Shown piece after piece: positions 1 through 8,996 of a DNA stretch of 64,000 nucleotides. The stretch spans positions 2,791,001 through 2,855,000 of the forward strand of contig NZ_JBEPOB010000001.1 in assembly GCF_040546595.1 (NCBI RefSeq), given 5' to 3'. Origin of the DNA: Bosea sp. OAE506. Its GTDB lineage: Bacteria; Pseudomonadota; Alphaproteobacteria; Rhizobiales; Beijerinckiaceae. The notes below the pieces were generated by a model that was given only the letters and a program-made list of their open reading frames with translations, was not told where the DNA came from and did not search any database. Each line of letters opens with the position of its first letter. Within the stretch, counting starts at the first letter, position 1. The translations under genes were made by a program, and so were the position numbers.

Positions 1-591
1 GTGATGGTGCCGTTCAACCAGACGACGGGCTACGCTCCGAAGCACCCGGAGGTGCTGGCGCTCAATCCGAAGGGCCAGGTGCCGGTGCTGAACGATGCCG
101 GGCTCGTGCTCTACGATTCCACGGTGATCGTCGAATATCTCGACGAGGCCTATCCCGAGATCCCGCTCTACCCGCAGGCTCCCGCCGAGCGTGCCCGCTG
201 TCGGCTCAACGAGCTCTTCGCCGACGAGATCCTGCTGCAGGCGCTGAAGCCGCTGATGCACCGCACCGGGCCCATCGCCGCCGATCCGATCCGGCGGGCG
301 GCGCGTGAGGCCGACGCGCTGATCGCGGAGGAGGCGCTCGCCGGCCATCACGCCCGGCTGGAGGAGAGGCTGGCGGGGCGCGAATTCTTCGGGCCGATGC
401 TGTGTGCCGCCGACATCGCCCTGTTCATGGGGCTGCTCTTCGGCCGGCGGCTGGGCGGGCCGTCCTTCGCCGGACATCCCGGCCTGTCGGGCTGGTTTTC
501 AAGGCTGCGCGAGCGGCCGGCCTTCGCGCTGGTCGCAGCCGAGATCGCCGAAGCCGACCGGCGGCTCTCGGTCCCCGTCATCATGCGCTGA
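1..591 (+). CDS. Glutathione S-transferase family protein, 5' truncated by window edge
   Basis: Cytosolic GST-type protein, presumably conjugating or reducing small molecules with glutathione; substrate unknown. The visible part starts in the middle of the N-terminal thioredoxin-like domain. NPKGQVPVL carries the cis-Pro turn, and DSTVIVEYLDEAYP is the usual glutathione-contacting segment followed by helix 3. The all-helical C-terminal domain runs from about residue 55 to 196. The first beta-alpha-beta unit with the catalytic Ser/Cys/Tyr is missing, so the GTG at base 1 is almost certainly internal and about 30 residues lie upstream. The frame ends with TGA. The next gene on the same strand is rpe, 75 bases away. 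Confidence 0.85.
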   Translation: MMVPFNQTTGYAPKHPEVLALNPKGQVPVLNDAGLVLYDSTVIVEYLDEAYPEIPLYPQAPAERARCRLNELFADEILLQALKPLMHRTGPIAADPIRRAAREADALIAEEALAGHHARLEERLAGREFFGPMLCAADIALFMGLLFGRRLGGPSFAGHPGLSGWFSRLRERPAFALVAAEIAEADRRLSVPVIMR

Positions 592-666
592 GCTTTCGGC
601 CGTCGCGGGGCCGGGGCTTCGAATCCGCAATTCCCTTCGCCGGGTCCATGCTTTAAACCGCGCGGC

Positions 667-1351
667 ATGAGCGCCCCCATCCGCATCGCCCCCTCAATCC
701 TCTCGGCCGACTTCGCCAAGCTCGGCGAGGAGGTGCGCGCGATCGATGCGGCCGGCGCCGACTGGATCCATTGCGACGTGATGGACGGGCATTTCGTGCC
801 CAACATCACCTTCGGGCCCGACGTGCTGAAGGCGATCCGCCCGCACACGACCAAGTTCTTCGACGTGCATCTGATGATCGCGCCGGTCGACCCCTACATC
901 GAGGCCTTCGCCAAGGCGGGTCCCGACCTGATCTCCTTCCATATCGAGGCCGGCCCGCACCCGCACCGGACGCTGCAAGCGATCAGGGGCGCAGGGCAAG
1001 CAGGCCGGCATCGTGCTCAACCCCGGTACGCCGGCCTGCATGGTCGAGCCGCTGCTGGACGATCTCGACCTGATCCTGCTGATGACGGTGAATCCCGGCT
1101 TCGGTGGGCAGAGCTTCATCCATTCCGTGCTGCCGAAGATCGCGCAGGTGAGGGCGATGATCGGCGAGCGGCCGATTTCGCTGGAGATCGACGGCGGGGC
1201 GACGGTCGAGACCGCGCCGCTGGCGGCCAAGGCCGGTGCCGACGTGTTCGTCGCCGGTTCTGCCGTGTTCAAGGGCGGGCCTTCCGCCTATGCCGGCAAT
1301 ATCGCCGCGATCCGTGGGGCGGCCGAGGCTGCGCGCGGGGACTGGGTTTGA
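667..1351 (+). pseudogene. rpe: Ribulose-phosphate 3-epimerase, interrupted by a one-base frameshift
   Basis: Rpe interconverts ribulose 5-phosphate and xylulose 5-phosphate (pentose phosphate pathway, Calvin cycle). The N-terminal half is intact: [13 protein letters not shown], then [17 protein letters not shown] with metal-binding His and Asp, then VHLMI. Around base 986 the frame is lost in a run of four G. Removing one G restores [18 protein letters not shown] and runs on through [17 protein letters not shown] and GSAVFKG to the TGA ending at 1351. The corrected product is about 227 residues, normal for the family. Either a sequencing error or a recent mutation. As read, the first frame would give a 230-residue protein with an unrelated C-terminus. 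Confidence 0.88.
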
Positions 1352-1362
1352 GATTGTAGTTC

Positions 1363-1474
1363 AGCCCTCATCCTGAGGAGCCGCGAAGCGGCGTCTCGAA
1401 GGATGTTCCAGAGGGCGTCTTCTGGAGCATCCTTCGAGACGCACTCCTGCGGAGCGCTCCTCAGGATGAGGGCT
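1363..1474. repeat. Long palindromic intergenic repeat (CCTCATCCTGAGGAGC type)
   Basis: Nested inverted repeat between rpe and purB. The outer arms, 1363-1380 and 1457-1474, are perfect 18-base reverse complements. The inner arms, 1391-1405 and 1428-1442, are perfect 15-base reverse complements, and a short ccaga/tctgg stem closes the tip. It can form a long cruciform or RNA hairpin and could terminate or attenuate transcription. From memory, elements of this type are dispersed in many Hyphomicrobiales genomes; the copy number here cannot be determined from one window. Confidence 0.9.
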
Positions 1475-1497
1475 CGTGTGATGACAAGGACGAGACG

Positions 1498-2805
1498 ATG
1501 ATCCCGCGCTATTCCCGCCCCGAGATGGTTGCCATCTGGGAGCCGCAGACCCGGTTCAAGATCTGGTTCGAGATCGAGGCGCATGCGACCGACAAGCTCG
1601 CCGAGCTCGGCGTCGTGCCGAAGGAGGCCGCCGCGACGATCTGGGCCAAGGCGAAAGACGCCACGTTCGACGTCGCCCGCATCGACGAGATCGAGCGCGT
1701 CACCAAGCATGACGTCATCGCCTTCCTGACGCATCTGGCCGAGATCGTCGGCCCCGAGGCGCGCTTCGTCCACCAGGGCATGACCTCGTCGGACATCCTC
1801 GACACGACGCTGTCAGTGCAGCTGGCGCGGGCGACGGACATCCTCATTGCCGATGTCGATGCGCTGCTGGCCGCGATCAAGCGGCGCGCCTTCGAGCACA
1901 AATTTACCCCGACGATCGGCCGCTCGCACGGCATCCATGCCGAGCCGGTGACCTTCGGGCTCAAGCTCGCCCAGGCCTATGCAGAGTTCGACCGCTGCCG
2001 CGCCCGGCTCGTGGCGGCGCGCGCCGAGATCGCGACCTGCGCGATTTCGGGTGCGGTCGGCACCTTCGCCAATATCGACCCGAGCGTCGAAGCCTATGTC
2101 GCCGAGCAGATGGGGCTGTCCGTCGAGCCCGTCTCGACGCAGGTCATCCCGCGCGATCGGCATGCGATGTATTTCGCCACGCTGGGTGTCGTCGCCTCAA
2201 GCGTCGAGCGGCTGGCGACCGAGATCCGGCATCTGCAGCGCACCGAGGTCTATGAGGCGGAAGAGTTCTTCTCGGCCGGCCAGAAGGGCTCCTCGGCGAT
2301 GCCGCACAAGCGCAACCCGGTCCTGACCGAGAACCTGACGGGCCTCGCCCGCCTGGTGCGCGGCATGGTCGTGCCGGCGCTGGAGAACGTCGCGCTCTGG
2401 CATGAGCGCGACATCTCGCATTCTTCGGTCGAGCGCATGATCGGCCCCGACGCCACCGTGACGCTGGATTTCGCCCTGGCGCGACTGACCGGCGTCATCG
2501 ATAAGCTGCTGATCTATCCGCAGAACATGCGCAAGAACCTCGACAAGCTCGGCGGCCTGCACAATTCGCAGCGCGTGCTGCTGGCCCTGACGCAGGCCGG
2601 TGCCAGCCGCGAGGAAAGCTATTCGCTGGTCCAGCGCAATGCGATGCGGACCTGGGAGCACGGCGAGGACTTCCTCACCAACCTCAAGAAGGATGCCGAG
2701 GTCACGGCCCGGCTTTCAGCCGCCGAGCTCGAGGCGATGTTCGACGAAGGCTACCACTTCAAGCATGTCGACACGATCTTCGCCCGGGTGTTCGGGGAGG
2801 TCTGA
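1498..2805 (+). CDS. purB: Adenylosuccinate lyase
   Basis: Cleaves SAICAR and adenylosuccinate, releasing fumarate, in purine synthesis; cytoplasmic homotetramer of the fumarase/aspartase superfamily. 435 residues, normal length. The lyase signature SSAMPHKRNP lies at about residues 265-274 on the mobile catalytic loop. TIGRSHGIHAEP holds the catalytic His near 144, and TSSDILDTT near 96-104 is another conserved substrate loop. The ATG at 1498 has AAGGACGAG just upstream as ribosome binding site. The next gene starts 6 bases after the stop, so the two are probably co-transcribed. Confidence 0.97.
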   Translation: MIPRYSRPEMVAIWEPQTRFKIWFEIEAHATDKLAELGVVPKEAAATIWAKAKDATFDVARIDEIERVTKHDVIAFLTHLAEIVGPEARFVHQGMTSSDILDTTLSVQLARATDILIADVDALLAAIKRRAFEHKFTPTIGRSHGIHAEPVTFGLKLAQAYAEFDRCRARLVAARAEIATCAISGAVGTFANIDPSVEAYVAEQMGLSVEPVSTQVIPRDRHAMYFATLGVVASSVERLATEIRHLQRTEVYEAEEFFSAGQKGSSAMPHKRNPVLTENLTGLARLVRGMVVPALENVALWHERDISHSSVERMIGPDATVTLDFALARLTGVIDKLLIYPQNMRKNLDKLGGLHNSQRVLLALTQAGASREESYSLVQRNAMRTWEHGEDFLTNLKKDAEVTARLSAAELEAMFDEGYHFKHVDTIFARVFGEV

Positions 2806-2811
2806 GCGCCG

Positions 2812-3558
2812 ATGCGGATTGCGGTCCTCGCGGATATCCACGGCAATTTCGACGCGCTCGAAGCGGTCGTCGAGGATCTGGAGCGGACGCGGCCCGACCT
2901 TGTGGTCAATCTCGGCGACAGTCTGTCGGGTCCGCTGAAGCCGCGCGAGACGGCCGATCTGCTGATGTCGAAGGACTGGCTGACGGTTCGCGGCAATCAC
3001 GACCGCTACCTGATCGAGCGGCCGTTCAACCAGCTCGGCGCATCCGACAGGGCGGCAGCCGAAGAGATGGCGCCGGAGCATTTCGACTGGCTGCGTTCGC
3101 TGCCGTTCTCGACGCGGGCGGCCGAGGATGTGGTGCTGTTCCATGCGACGCCGAGCGACGACAACACCTATCTGATGGAGCAGGTCCGGGGTGGGCGCTC
3201 CGAGATGCGTCCCCCGACCGAGGTGGCGGCCGATCTCGCCGGCATCGACGCCGGGCTCATCCTGTGCGGGCATTCGCATATCGCGCGGGTGATGGAGCTT
3301 CCCGATGGGAGGTGCGTCTTCAATCCCGGCAGCATCGGCCAGCCGGCCTATGACGATATCGCACCCGAGCCGCATGTCATGCAGGCCGAGAGCCCGCATG
3401 CGCGCTACGGCATCGCCAAGCGCGGCCGCGCGGGCTGGCGGTTTACCTCTGTCGCGCTTCGCTACGACTGGCACGGCGCCGCTGCCCTCGCCCTTGCGCG
3501 CGGACGAGGCGACTGGGCGCATGCCTTGTCGACTGGTCTTGCCCTGAAGCCGCACTGA
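2812..3558 (+). CDS. Metallophosphoesterase family protein (YfcE/MJ0936-like)
   Basis: Small cytoplasmic calcineurin-fold phosphodiesterase or phosphatase; physiological substrate not deducible. All metal-binding motifs are present in order: LADIHGN (Asp8, His10), NLGDS (Asp36), VRGNHD (Asn62, His63) and CGHSH near residue 146. The NPGSIGQP segment after the last His motif is typical of the YfcE-type subgroup. 248 residues. It follows purB by 6 bases and precedes the alpha/beta hydrolase by 7 bases, suggesting one transcript. Confidence 0.9.
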   Translation: MRIAVLADIHGNFDALEAVVEDLERTRPDLVVNLGDSLSGPLKPRETADLLMSKDWLTVRGNHDRYLIERPFNQLGASDRAAAEEMAPEHFDWLRSLPFSTRAAEDVVLFHATPSDDNTYLMEQVRGGRSEMRPPTEVAADLAGIDAGLILCGHSHIARVMELPDGRCVFNPGSIGQPAYDDIAPEPHVMQAESPHARYGIAKRGRAGWRFTSVALRYDWHGAAALALARGRGDWAHALSTGLALKPH

Positions 3559-3565
3559 TCGAACC

Positions 3566-4144
3566 ATGAAAACCTCCGACACCGACATCCTCATCGTTCC
3601 CGGCTGGTCCGGTTCCGGTCCCGATCACTGGCAGAGCCGCTGGGTCGCCAAGCTCTCGACCGCGCGTGTGGTCGAGCAGGAGGACTGGCACAAGCCGTCG
3701 CATCTCTGGGCGGAGCGCATCGTGGCGGCGGTGCGGGCGGCGGCGCGGCCGGTCGTCCTGGTCGGGCATTCCTGCGGCGTCAGCGCGATCGCGCATGCGG
3801 CCGAGCATCTGCACGCCGGCGAGGTGACTGGCGCCTTTTTGGTGGCGCCTGCGGCCGAGCGCGCCAAGCGCGAGTTGCCGGGGATGACACCGGCCTTCGC
3901 CGCGCACCGGCGCAAGACGCTGCCCTTCCGCAGCGTGCTGATCTCCAGCAGCAACGATCCCTACTGCACGCCCGAAGAGGCGAAGGAACTGGCGCAGGCC
4001 TGGGGCGCGGAGTACGTCGACGCCGGCGAGAGCGGGCACCTCAACACCGAATCCGGGCACGGCCCGTGGCCCGACGGCCTGCTGCGTTTCGCGGGCTTTC
4101 TCAGGAGCTTGACGGCGGTTCCGCAGAAACCGATTCAGGGCTGA
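3566..4144 (+). CDS. RBBP9/YdeN family alpha/beta hydrolase
   Basis: Serine hydrolase of the RBBP9/YdeN type, cytoplasmic, substrate unknown. 192 residues, typical of the family. It opens with LIVPGWSGSGPDHWQ, the diagnostic N-terminal segment; the nucleophile is Ser69 in VGHSCG, and GESGHLNTESGHG near the C-terminus supplies the catalytic His. SSNDPYC before it holds the probable acid residue. It starts 7 bases after the phosphoesterase stop. Confidence 0.88.
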   Translation: MKTSDTDILIVPGWSGSGPDHWQSRWVAKLSTARVVEQEDWHKPSHLWAERIVAAVRAAARPVVLVGHSCGVSAIAHAAEHLHAGEVTGAFLVAPAAERAKRELPGMTPAFAAHRRKTLPFRSVLISSSNDPYCTPEEAKELAQAWGAEYVDAGESGHLNTESGHGPWPDGLLRFAGFLRSLTAVPQKPIQG

Positions 4145-4164
4145 GGCAGGCCGCGTTGACAGTG

Positions 4165-4269
4165 CGTCATGCTCGGGCTTGACCCGAGCCTCTCTCAACG
4201 GACGCGGCTTAAGCGCGTCACCTTCCAGAGATTCTCGGGTCTGCGCTTTCGCTTCGCCCGAGAATGACG
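4165..4269. repeat. Palindromic intergenic repeat bounded by CGTCAT...ATGACG
   Basis: Ends are CGTCAT (4165-4170) and ATGACG (4264-4269). Inside, CTCGGGCTTGACCCGAG forms a local hairpin on the left and TCTCGGG/CCCGAGA another on the right. The same boundary words and internal CTCGGG blocks recur at 24196-24288 and 26999-27094. It lies between two convergent genes, next to the terminator at 4288-4311. Confidence 0.75.
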
Positions 4270-4287
4270 TCCTCCCCCAAAACAAAA

Positions 4288-4311
4288 CCGCCCCGGCTTT
4301 CACCGGGGCGG
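4288..4311 (-). terminator. Rho-independent terminator after the liv binding-protein gene
   Basis: A 9-base perfect stem, CCGCCCCGG and CCGGGGCGG, with a 6-base loop. Read on the minus strand it is followed at once by TTTTGTTTT. It lies 36 bases past the stop codon of the substrate-binding protein gene, the expected position for ending that operon. On the plus strand the T run is weaker (TCTCGTTTC), so minus-strand use is favoured. Confidence 0.9.
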
Positions 4312-4347
4312 TCTCGTTTCACGCTCTGAGGCGATCAGCTGTCGAGA

Positions 4348-5463
4348 TCAATTCTCGACGTAGGTGATCTTGCCGTCGGCGCCCTTCTTCCAGGTGTACA
4401 TGGTGTAGTCGGGGCGGGTGATGTCGCCCTTCTTGTCGAAGGCGATGTCGCCGATGACGGTCTTGACGGCCGCGCCGCCACGGAGCGCCTCGGAGATCTT
4501 CTTGGGATCGACCGAGTTCGCGCGCTTGGCGCCTTCCGCCATGATCTGGACGGCGGCGTAGCTGTAGAGCGTGTAGGCCTCGGGCTTGAAGTTCTTGGCC
4601 TCGAACTTCTTGACGATGGAGGCGGCCTCCGGGCGCTTCTGCGGATCCGGCGGGAAGGTCATCAGCGTGCCTTCGACGCCGGGGCCGCCGATCGTGGCGA
4701 ACTCGTCGGTGGTGATGCCGTCGCCGGAGATCAGCACGGCCTTGACGCCCTGGTCGCGCATCTGGCGCACGATCAGGCCGCCCTCGGTGTGCAGGCCGCC
4801 CCAGTAGACGAACTCGGCACCGACCGACTTGATCTTGGAGATGAGCGCCGAGAAATCCTTCTCGCCGGCGTTCACGCCCTCATACAGCACGTCCTTGATG
4901 CCGGCCTTGGTCAGGCCCTTGCGGGTCTCGTCGGCGAGGCCCTGGCCATAGGTCGTCTTGTCGTGGATGACCGCGATCTTCTTGTCCTTGAAGTTCTTGG
5001 CGATGTAGGCCGCGGCGACCTCGCCCTGCTGGTCGTCGCGACCGCAGGTGCGGAAGACGTTCCAGAGGCCGCGCTCGGTGATCTTCGGGTTGGTGGCCGA
5101 AGGCGAGATCATCAGGATGCCGTTCTCGGCATAGACTTCGGACGCCGGCATGGTGACGCCGGAGTTGAAGTGGCCGACCACCCATTTGACGCCGTCGCCG
5201 ACGAACTTGTTGGCGACCGAGACGCCCTGCTTGGGATCGGAGACGTCGTCGCCGACCGAGACGGTGATCTTCTGGCCGAGGACGCCGCCGGCGGCGTTGA
5301 TGTCCTCGACGGCCTGCTCCGTCCCGTTCTTCAGCTGCGCACCGAAGGCGGCGTTGGGGCCGGTGATCGGGCCGGCGACGCCGAGCTTGATCTGGGCGTT
5401 GGCCACGCCGGAGAAGGCGAGGACCGCGCCGAGCGCGATGCTGCTCAACAGCAGTTTCTTCAT
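4348..5463 (-). CDS. Branched-chain amino acid/amide ABC transporter periplasmic binding protein (LivK-like)
   Basis: Periplasmic substrate-capturing component of a HAAT-family ABC importer. 371 residues with a classic Sec signal peptide ending VANA-Q near residue 23. IKLGVAGPITGPNAAFG is the usual first strand of the type I periplasmic binding fold; PSATNPKITERG and VIHDKTTYGQGLADE are lobe motifs of Leu/Ile/Val-binding proteins. Last gene of the minus-strand liv cluster and separated from it by about 130 bases, so it may have its own promoter for high expression. A strong terminator follows. The true ligand (Leu/Ile/Val, other amino acid or amide) cannot be decided. Confidence 0.93.
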   Translation of the reverse strand: MKKLLLSSIALGAVLAFSGVANAQIKLGVAGPITGPNAAFGAQLKNGTEQAVEDINAAGGVLGQKITVSVGDDVSDPKQGVSVANKFVGDGVKWVVGHFNSGVTMPASEVYAENGILMISPSATNPKITERGLWNVFRTCGRDDQQGEVAAAYIAKNFKDKKIAVIHDKTTYGQGLADETRKGLTKAGIKDVLYEGVNAGEKDFSALISKIKSVGAEFVYWGGLHTEGGLIVRQMRDQGVKAVLISGDGITTDEFATIGGPGVEGTLMTFPPDPQKRPEAASIVKKFEAKNFKPEAYTLYSYAAVQIMAEGAKRANSVDPKKISEALRGGAAVKTVIGDIAFDKKGDITRPDYTMYTWKKGADGKITYVEN

Positions 5464-5593
5464 GAGATGAGACTCCCCTGCATTGTCGTCATGAACGGGC
5501 GGTCATTGCTCGCCCGTCTCGGCGCGGATGTCACCGTGGCACGCAGTGTTGCGCGTTTTCCAGGGTCTGTCACGCGTCAAGCTCGCTGCCTTC

Positions 5594-5968
5594 TCAGGCC
5601 AATTCGTCTTTGATTTCAACGCCGGGCCGGGGCTTCCAGCCGAAGGGGCCGGTGCGCTCGAAGAGCCAGCGATACTGCGTCGTCATCTGCCGGGCGCGGT
5701 GGTAGCGCCAGCCGGCGAAACCGAAGCCCATCAGGATGATCGTGTCGACCAGGTAGTAGTGCAGCGTCAGCAGCGTCGCCTCGAACAGGGCGAAGTGGAT
5801 GAAGCGCACAACCAGCCCGAGCACGAGGATGTAGACGACGAGCTGGGCATTGGGCTTCCAGGTCAGGGCGATGGCGCGCCCCGTCATCCAGGCGAGCCAG
5901 CCGCCCATCACCACCGTGACCAGCAGGAAGAGCCAGATCGTCGGTTCTTCGTAGAGGATGCCCTGCAT
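5594..5968 (-). CDS. Small membrane protein in liv operon (DUF6867-like)
   Basis: 124-residue integral membrane protein of unknown role. Three hydrophobic segments: about residues 11-31, 43-62 and 71-90. A polar C-terminal tail contains YRWLFERTGPFGWKPRP. It begins one base after the livF stop, so it belongs to the same transcript and probably acts with the importer. I recognise it as resembling a conserved alphaproteobacterial family found beside liv genes (DUF6867), from memory only. It lacks features of a canonical permease or ATPase subunit. Confidence 0.75.
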   Translation of the reverse strand: MQGILYEEPTIWLFLLVTVVMGGWLAWMTGRAIALTWKPNAQLVVYILVLGLVVRFIHFALFEATLLTLHYYLVDTIILMGFGFAGWRYHRARQMTTQYRWLFERTGPFGWKPRPGVEIKDELA

Positions 5969-5969
5969 G

Positions 5970-6749
5970 TCAGTGCCTCCCGCCTTCGAGGTAGGCGGCG
6001 CGAACCTGCGGATTGGCCAGCAGCTCCTGACCGGTGCCGCTCATGGTGACGACGCCGTTGACCATGACATAGCCGCGATGGGCGAGCTTGAGCGCGTGGA
6101 AGGCGTTCTGCTCGACCAGGAAGACGGTGAGCCCCTGGGTGCGGTTGAGCTCGCGGATCGCCTCGAAGATCTGCTTGACGATCAGCGGGGCGAGGCCGAG
6201 CGAGGGCTCGTCCAGCAGCAGCAGCTTAGGGCGGGCCATCAGGGCGCGCGCGATCGCCACCATCTGCTGCTCCCCGCCCGACAGCGTGCCGCCACGCTGC
6301 TGCAGGCGCTCGCGGATGCGCGGGAAGAGAGTGCAGATCTTCTCGAGGTCCTCGTCGAAATGGGAGAGGTCGCGCAGCGCCGCCCCCATCTGGAGGTTCT
6401 CGAAGACGGTCATGCGCGGGAAGATGCGGCGGCCTTCCGGCGACTGGGCGATGCCGAGCCGCGCGATCAGATGGCTCGGCATCCTGGTGATGTCGCGGCC
6501 TTCATAGGTGATCGTGCCCTCGCGGGCCTGCGGGTTGCCGAAGATCGTCATCATCAGCGTCGACTTGCCGGCGCCGTTGGCGCCGATCAGCGTGACGATC
6601 TCGCCCTGGCGGACGTCCATGTCGACGCCCTTGAGGGCGATGATCTTGCCGTAATAGGTCTTGACGCCGCGCACGCTGAGCAGCGGCTGGCCCTGCGACG
6701 GCGCGGCCGCCTGCGGGCCGGTCTGGGTCTGCACGAGGGTTTCGGTCAC
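5970..6749 (-). CDS. livF: Branched-chain amino acid ABC transporter ATP-binding protein LivF
   Basis: ATPase subunit driving amino acid import at the inner face of the membrane. 259 residues. Walker A GANGAGKST at about 56-64, signature LSGGEQQ at 156-162, Walker B LLLLDE at 176-181 followed by PSLGLAP, which is characteristic of LivF. The H-loop is FLVEQNAFHAL. The N-terminus has a non-conserved Gln/Ala-rich extension of about 20 residues. The start overlaps the livG stop by 4 bases (ATGA), indicating translational coupling. Confidence 0.95.
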   Translation of the reverse strand: MTETLVQTQTGPQAAAPSQGQPLLSVRGVKTYYGKIIALKGVDMDVRQGEIVTLIGANGAGKSTLMMTIFGNPQAREGTITYEGRDITRMPSHLIARLGIAQSPEGRRIFPRMTVFENLQMGAALRDLSHFDEDLEKICTLFPRIRERLQQRGGTLSGGEQQMVAIARALMARPKLLLLDEPSLGLAPLIVKQIFEAIRELNRTQGLTVFLVEQNAFHALKLAHRGYVMVNGVVTMSGTGQELLANPQVRAAYLEGGRH

Positions 6750-7600
6750 GCGATGCCGACCTCCGCTTCGGCGGCCTCGACCTCGTCGTCGTCGACGCCG
6801 AGATAGGCCGCGATCACCTTCGGATCGGCCTGCACCTCCGCCGGGGTGCCGTCCGCGATCTTGGTGCCGTAATCGAGCACCACGACATGGTCCGAAATCT
6901 CCATCACCACCGACATGTCGTGCTCGATGAGCAGCAGCGCCGTGCCGAGGTCCTGGCGGATCGAGAGCAGCAGCGTGTTGAGGTCATGGCTCTCGCGCGG
7001 GTTGAGGCCGGCGGCCGGCTCGTCGAGGCAGAGCAGGACCGGGTCGGTGCACATGGCGCGCGCGATCTCGAGGCGGCGCTGGTCGCCATAGGGCAGGTCG
7101 GCAGCCGGGTCGTCGGCGCGGTCGATCAGGTTGATCTTCTCGAGCCAGAACTTGGCCTTGTCGATCGCTTCCTTCTCGCGCGCCTTGTAGCCGCCGATGC
7201 CGAGGACCCCGAGGAACGTGTAGCCGGAGGCGATCATCAGCGGGTTGTGCTGCGCGACCAGCAGGTTCTCCAGCACGGTCATGCCGCCGAAGAGCCGGAT
7301 GTTCTGGAAGGTGCGGGCGACCTTGGCCTTCCAGCTGATCTGGAAGTCCGGCATGCGCTCGAGCAGATGGCTCGCGCCACTGTCCTGCGTCAGCGTCATC
7401 ATTCCTTCGGTCGGCTTGTAGAAGCCGGTGATGCAGTTGAAGACGGTGGTCTTGCCGGCGCCGTTGGGGCCGATCAGCGCGGTGATGTCGCCCTTGCGCG
7501 CCTCGAAGGAGAGGTCGTTGACGGCGGTCAGGCCGCCGAAGCGCATCGTGACGTGCTCGACCTGAAGCAGCGGCCGGCCCTGGGAGGAAACGGTCGTCAT
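6746..7600 (-). CDS. livG: Branched-chain amino acid ABC transporter ATP-binding protein LivG
   Basis: Second ATPase of the importer. 284 residues. Walker A GPNGAGKTT at about 44-52; signature region LPYGDQRRLEIARA at 169-182, with the Tyr-Gly-Asp-Gln variant usual for LivG; Walker B LLCLDEPAAGLNP at 189-201; H-loop LLIEHDMSVVM. The insert between Walker A and signature is longer than in LivF, as expected. Its start overlaps the livM stop by one base and its end overlaps livF by four. Confidence 0.95.
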   Translation of the reverse strand: MTTVSSQGRPLLQVEHVTMRFGGLTAVNDLSFEARKGDITALIGPNGAGKTTVFNCITGFYKPTEGMMTLTQDSGASHLLERMPDFQISWKAKVARTFQNIRLFGGMTVLENLLVAQHNPLMIASGYTFLGVLGIGGYKAREKEAIDKAKFWLEKINLIDRADDPAADLPYGDQRRLEIARAMCTDPVLLCLDEPAAGLNPRESHDLNTLLLSIRQDLGTALLLIEHDMSVVMEISDHVVVLDYGTKIADGTPAEVQADPKVIAAYLGVDDDEVEAAEAEVGIA

Positions 7601-8992
7601 CAGCCGTGCCCCTCCTGAACCATGTCTGCCGAGATCGACTTCTTCTCCTTGAGGAAGGCGGTGGGTTCGCGGGTCGAGATCAGGCCGCGCGGCTTCCAGA
7701 TCATGATGACGACCATGGCGAGACCGAAGATCAGCATGCGGTATTTGGTCGGGTCGAAATCATTGCCGAAGACCGCCTTCAGCCAGTCCAGCTCGCGCAG
7801 CAGCTCGGTGCCGCCGATCATCACGATCGCGGCGATGGCGCAGCCCCAGAGCGAGCCCATGCCGCCGAGCACGACGATGGCCAGGATCACCGCCGATTCC
7901 ATGAAGACGAAGGATTCCGGCGAGATGAAGCCCTGCCGCGCCGAGAAGAAGGCGCCAGCAAAGCCGCCGAACATGGCGCCGATCGAGAAGGCGGTGAGCT
8001 TGGTCGAGGTCGTGTTGATGCCGAGCGAGCGGCAGGCGATCTCGTCCTCGCGCAGGGCCTCCCAGGCGCGCCCGACCGGCAGGCGGCGCAGGCGCAGCGT
8101 CACGAAGGCGGTCAGCAGGGCCAGCGCCAGGATCAGGTAGTAGAGGAAGATGGTGCGGTAGAGCGGCGAGAATTCGAGCCCGAACACGGCGGCGAAGCCG
8201 GTGTCGCTGGCGTTGAAGGGAATGCCGAAGAAGGTCGGGCGCGGGATGCCGGAAATTCCGGCATAGCCGCCGGAGAACTCGACCCAGTTGATCAGGACGA
8301 GGCGGATGATCTCGCCGAAGGCGAGCGTCACGATCGCCAGGTAGTCGCCGCGCAGGCGCAGGACCGGGAAGCCGAGCAGCATGCCCCAGAAGGCCGCGAG
8401 GATGCCCGACAGCGGCAGCAGGATCCAGAAGGAGAGGCCGAAATTCTTGGCCAGCAGCGCGTAGGAATAGGCGCCCACCGCATAGAATGGCGACATAGCC
8501 GAGATCGAGCAGGCCGGCGAGGCCGACGACGATGTTCAGCCCCCACCCCAGCATCACATAGATCAGGATCTGGATGCCGAAATTGTCGATCCATTTCAGC
8601 GCGCCGCCCCAGCCCGCCAGATTGATCGCGATGATCGGGAAGGTAACGAGGAAGCCCAGGCCAAAGAGCGATAACAGCCGCGAGTGGCGCTGGAAGAAGG
8701 CGAAGGTGCCCTTCGGCAGGAAGCGCACCAGCGACTGGCGGCTCGCCTTGGTCTGCTGGCGCAGGGCGACGACGAAGCGGCCGACGAAGACGATGGCGAC
8801 CGCCCAGGCCACCGCGTCCCAGCGCGGGTCCAGAACCAGGACATTGTCCATGTTCTGGCGCGTGCCCCAGGCGATGATGGGGATGCACAGGCCGAAGGTG
8901 ACCAGCGCTGCGAAGCCGGCCTCCTTGAAGGCGGCGCCGTAGTCGTGCTGCGGGGCGGCCGGAGCCGTCGCTTTTGTGGCGGGTGCGGCCAT
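7600..8992 (-). pseudogene. livM: Branched-chain amino acid ABC transporter permease LivM, interrupted by a one-base frameshift
   Basis: Multi-span permease subunit. Two minus-strand frames together make a normal LivM of about 463 residues. The first (from 8992) has the N-terminal extension and early transmembrane segments to [12 protein letters not shown]. The second carries [12 protein letters not shown] onward, including the cytoplasmic EAA-like loop [14 protein letters not shown], to the stop. They are split by one extra base (T at 8488 on the plus strand); removing it gives continuous [13 protein letters not shown]. Without the repair the product ends in nonsense sequence. If real, the mutation should disable this importer. 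Everything else in the operon is intact, which favours sequencing error. Confidence 0.9.
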
Positions 8993-8996
8993 GGGC

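Noticed and set aside
1363..1474. Possible CRISPR or transposon inverted repeats
   Set aside because: Only one palindromic unit at the site, no spacers, no transposase; fits dispersed intergenic palindromes.
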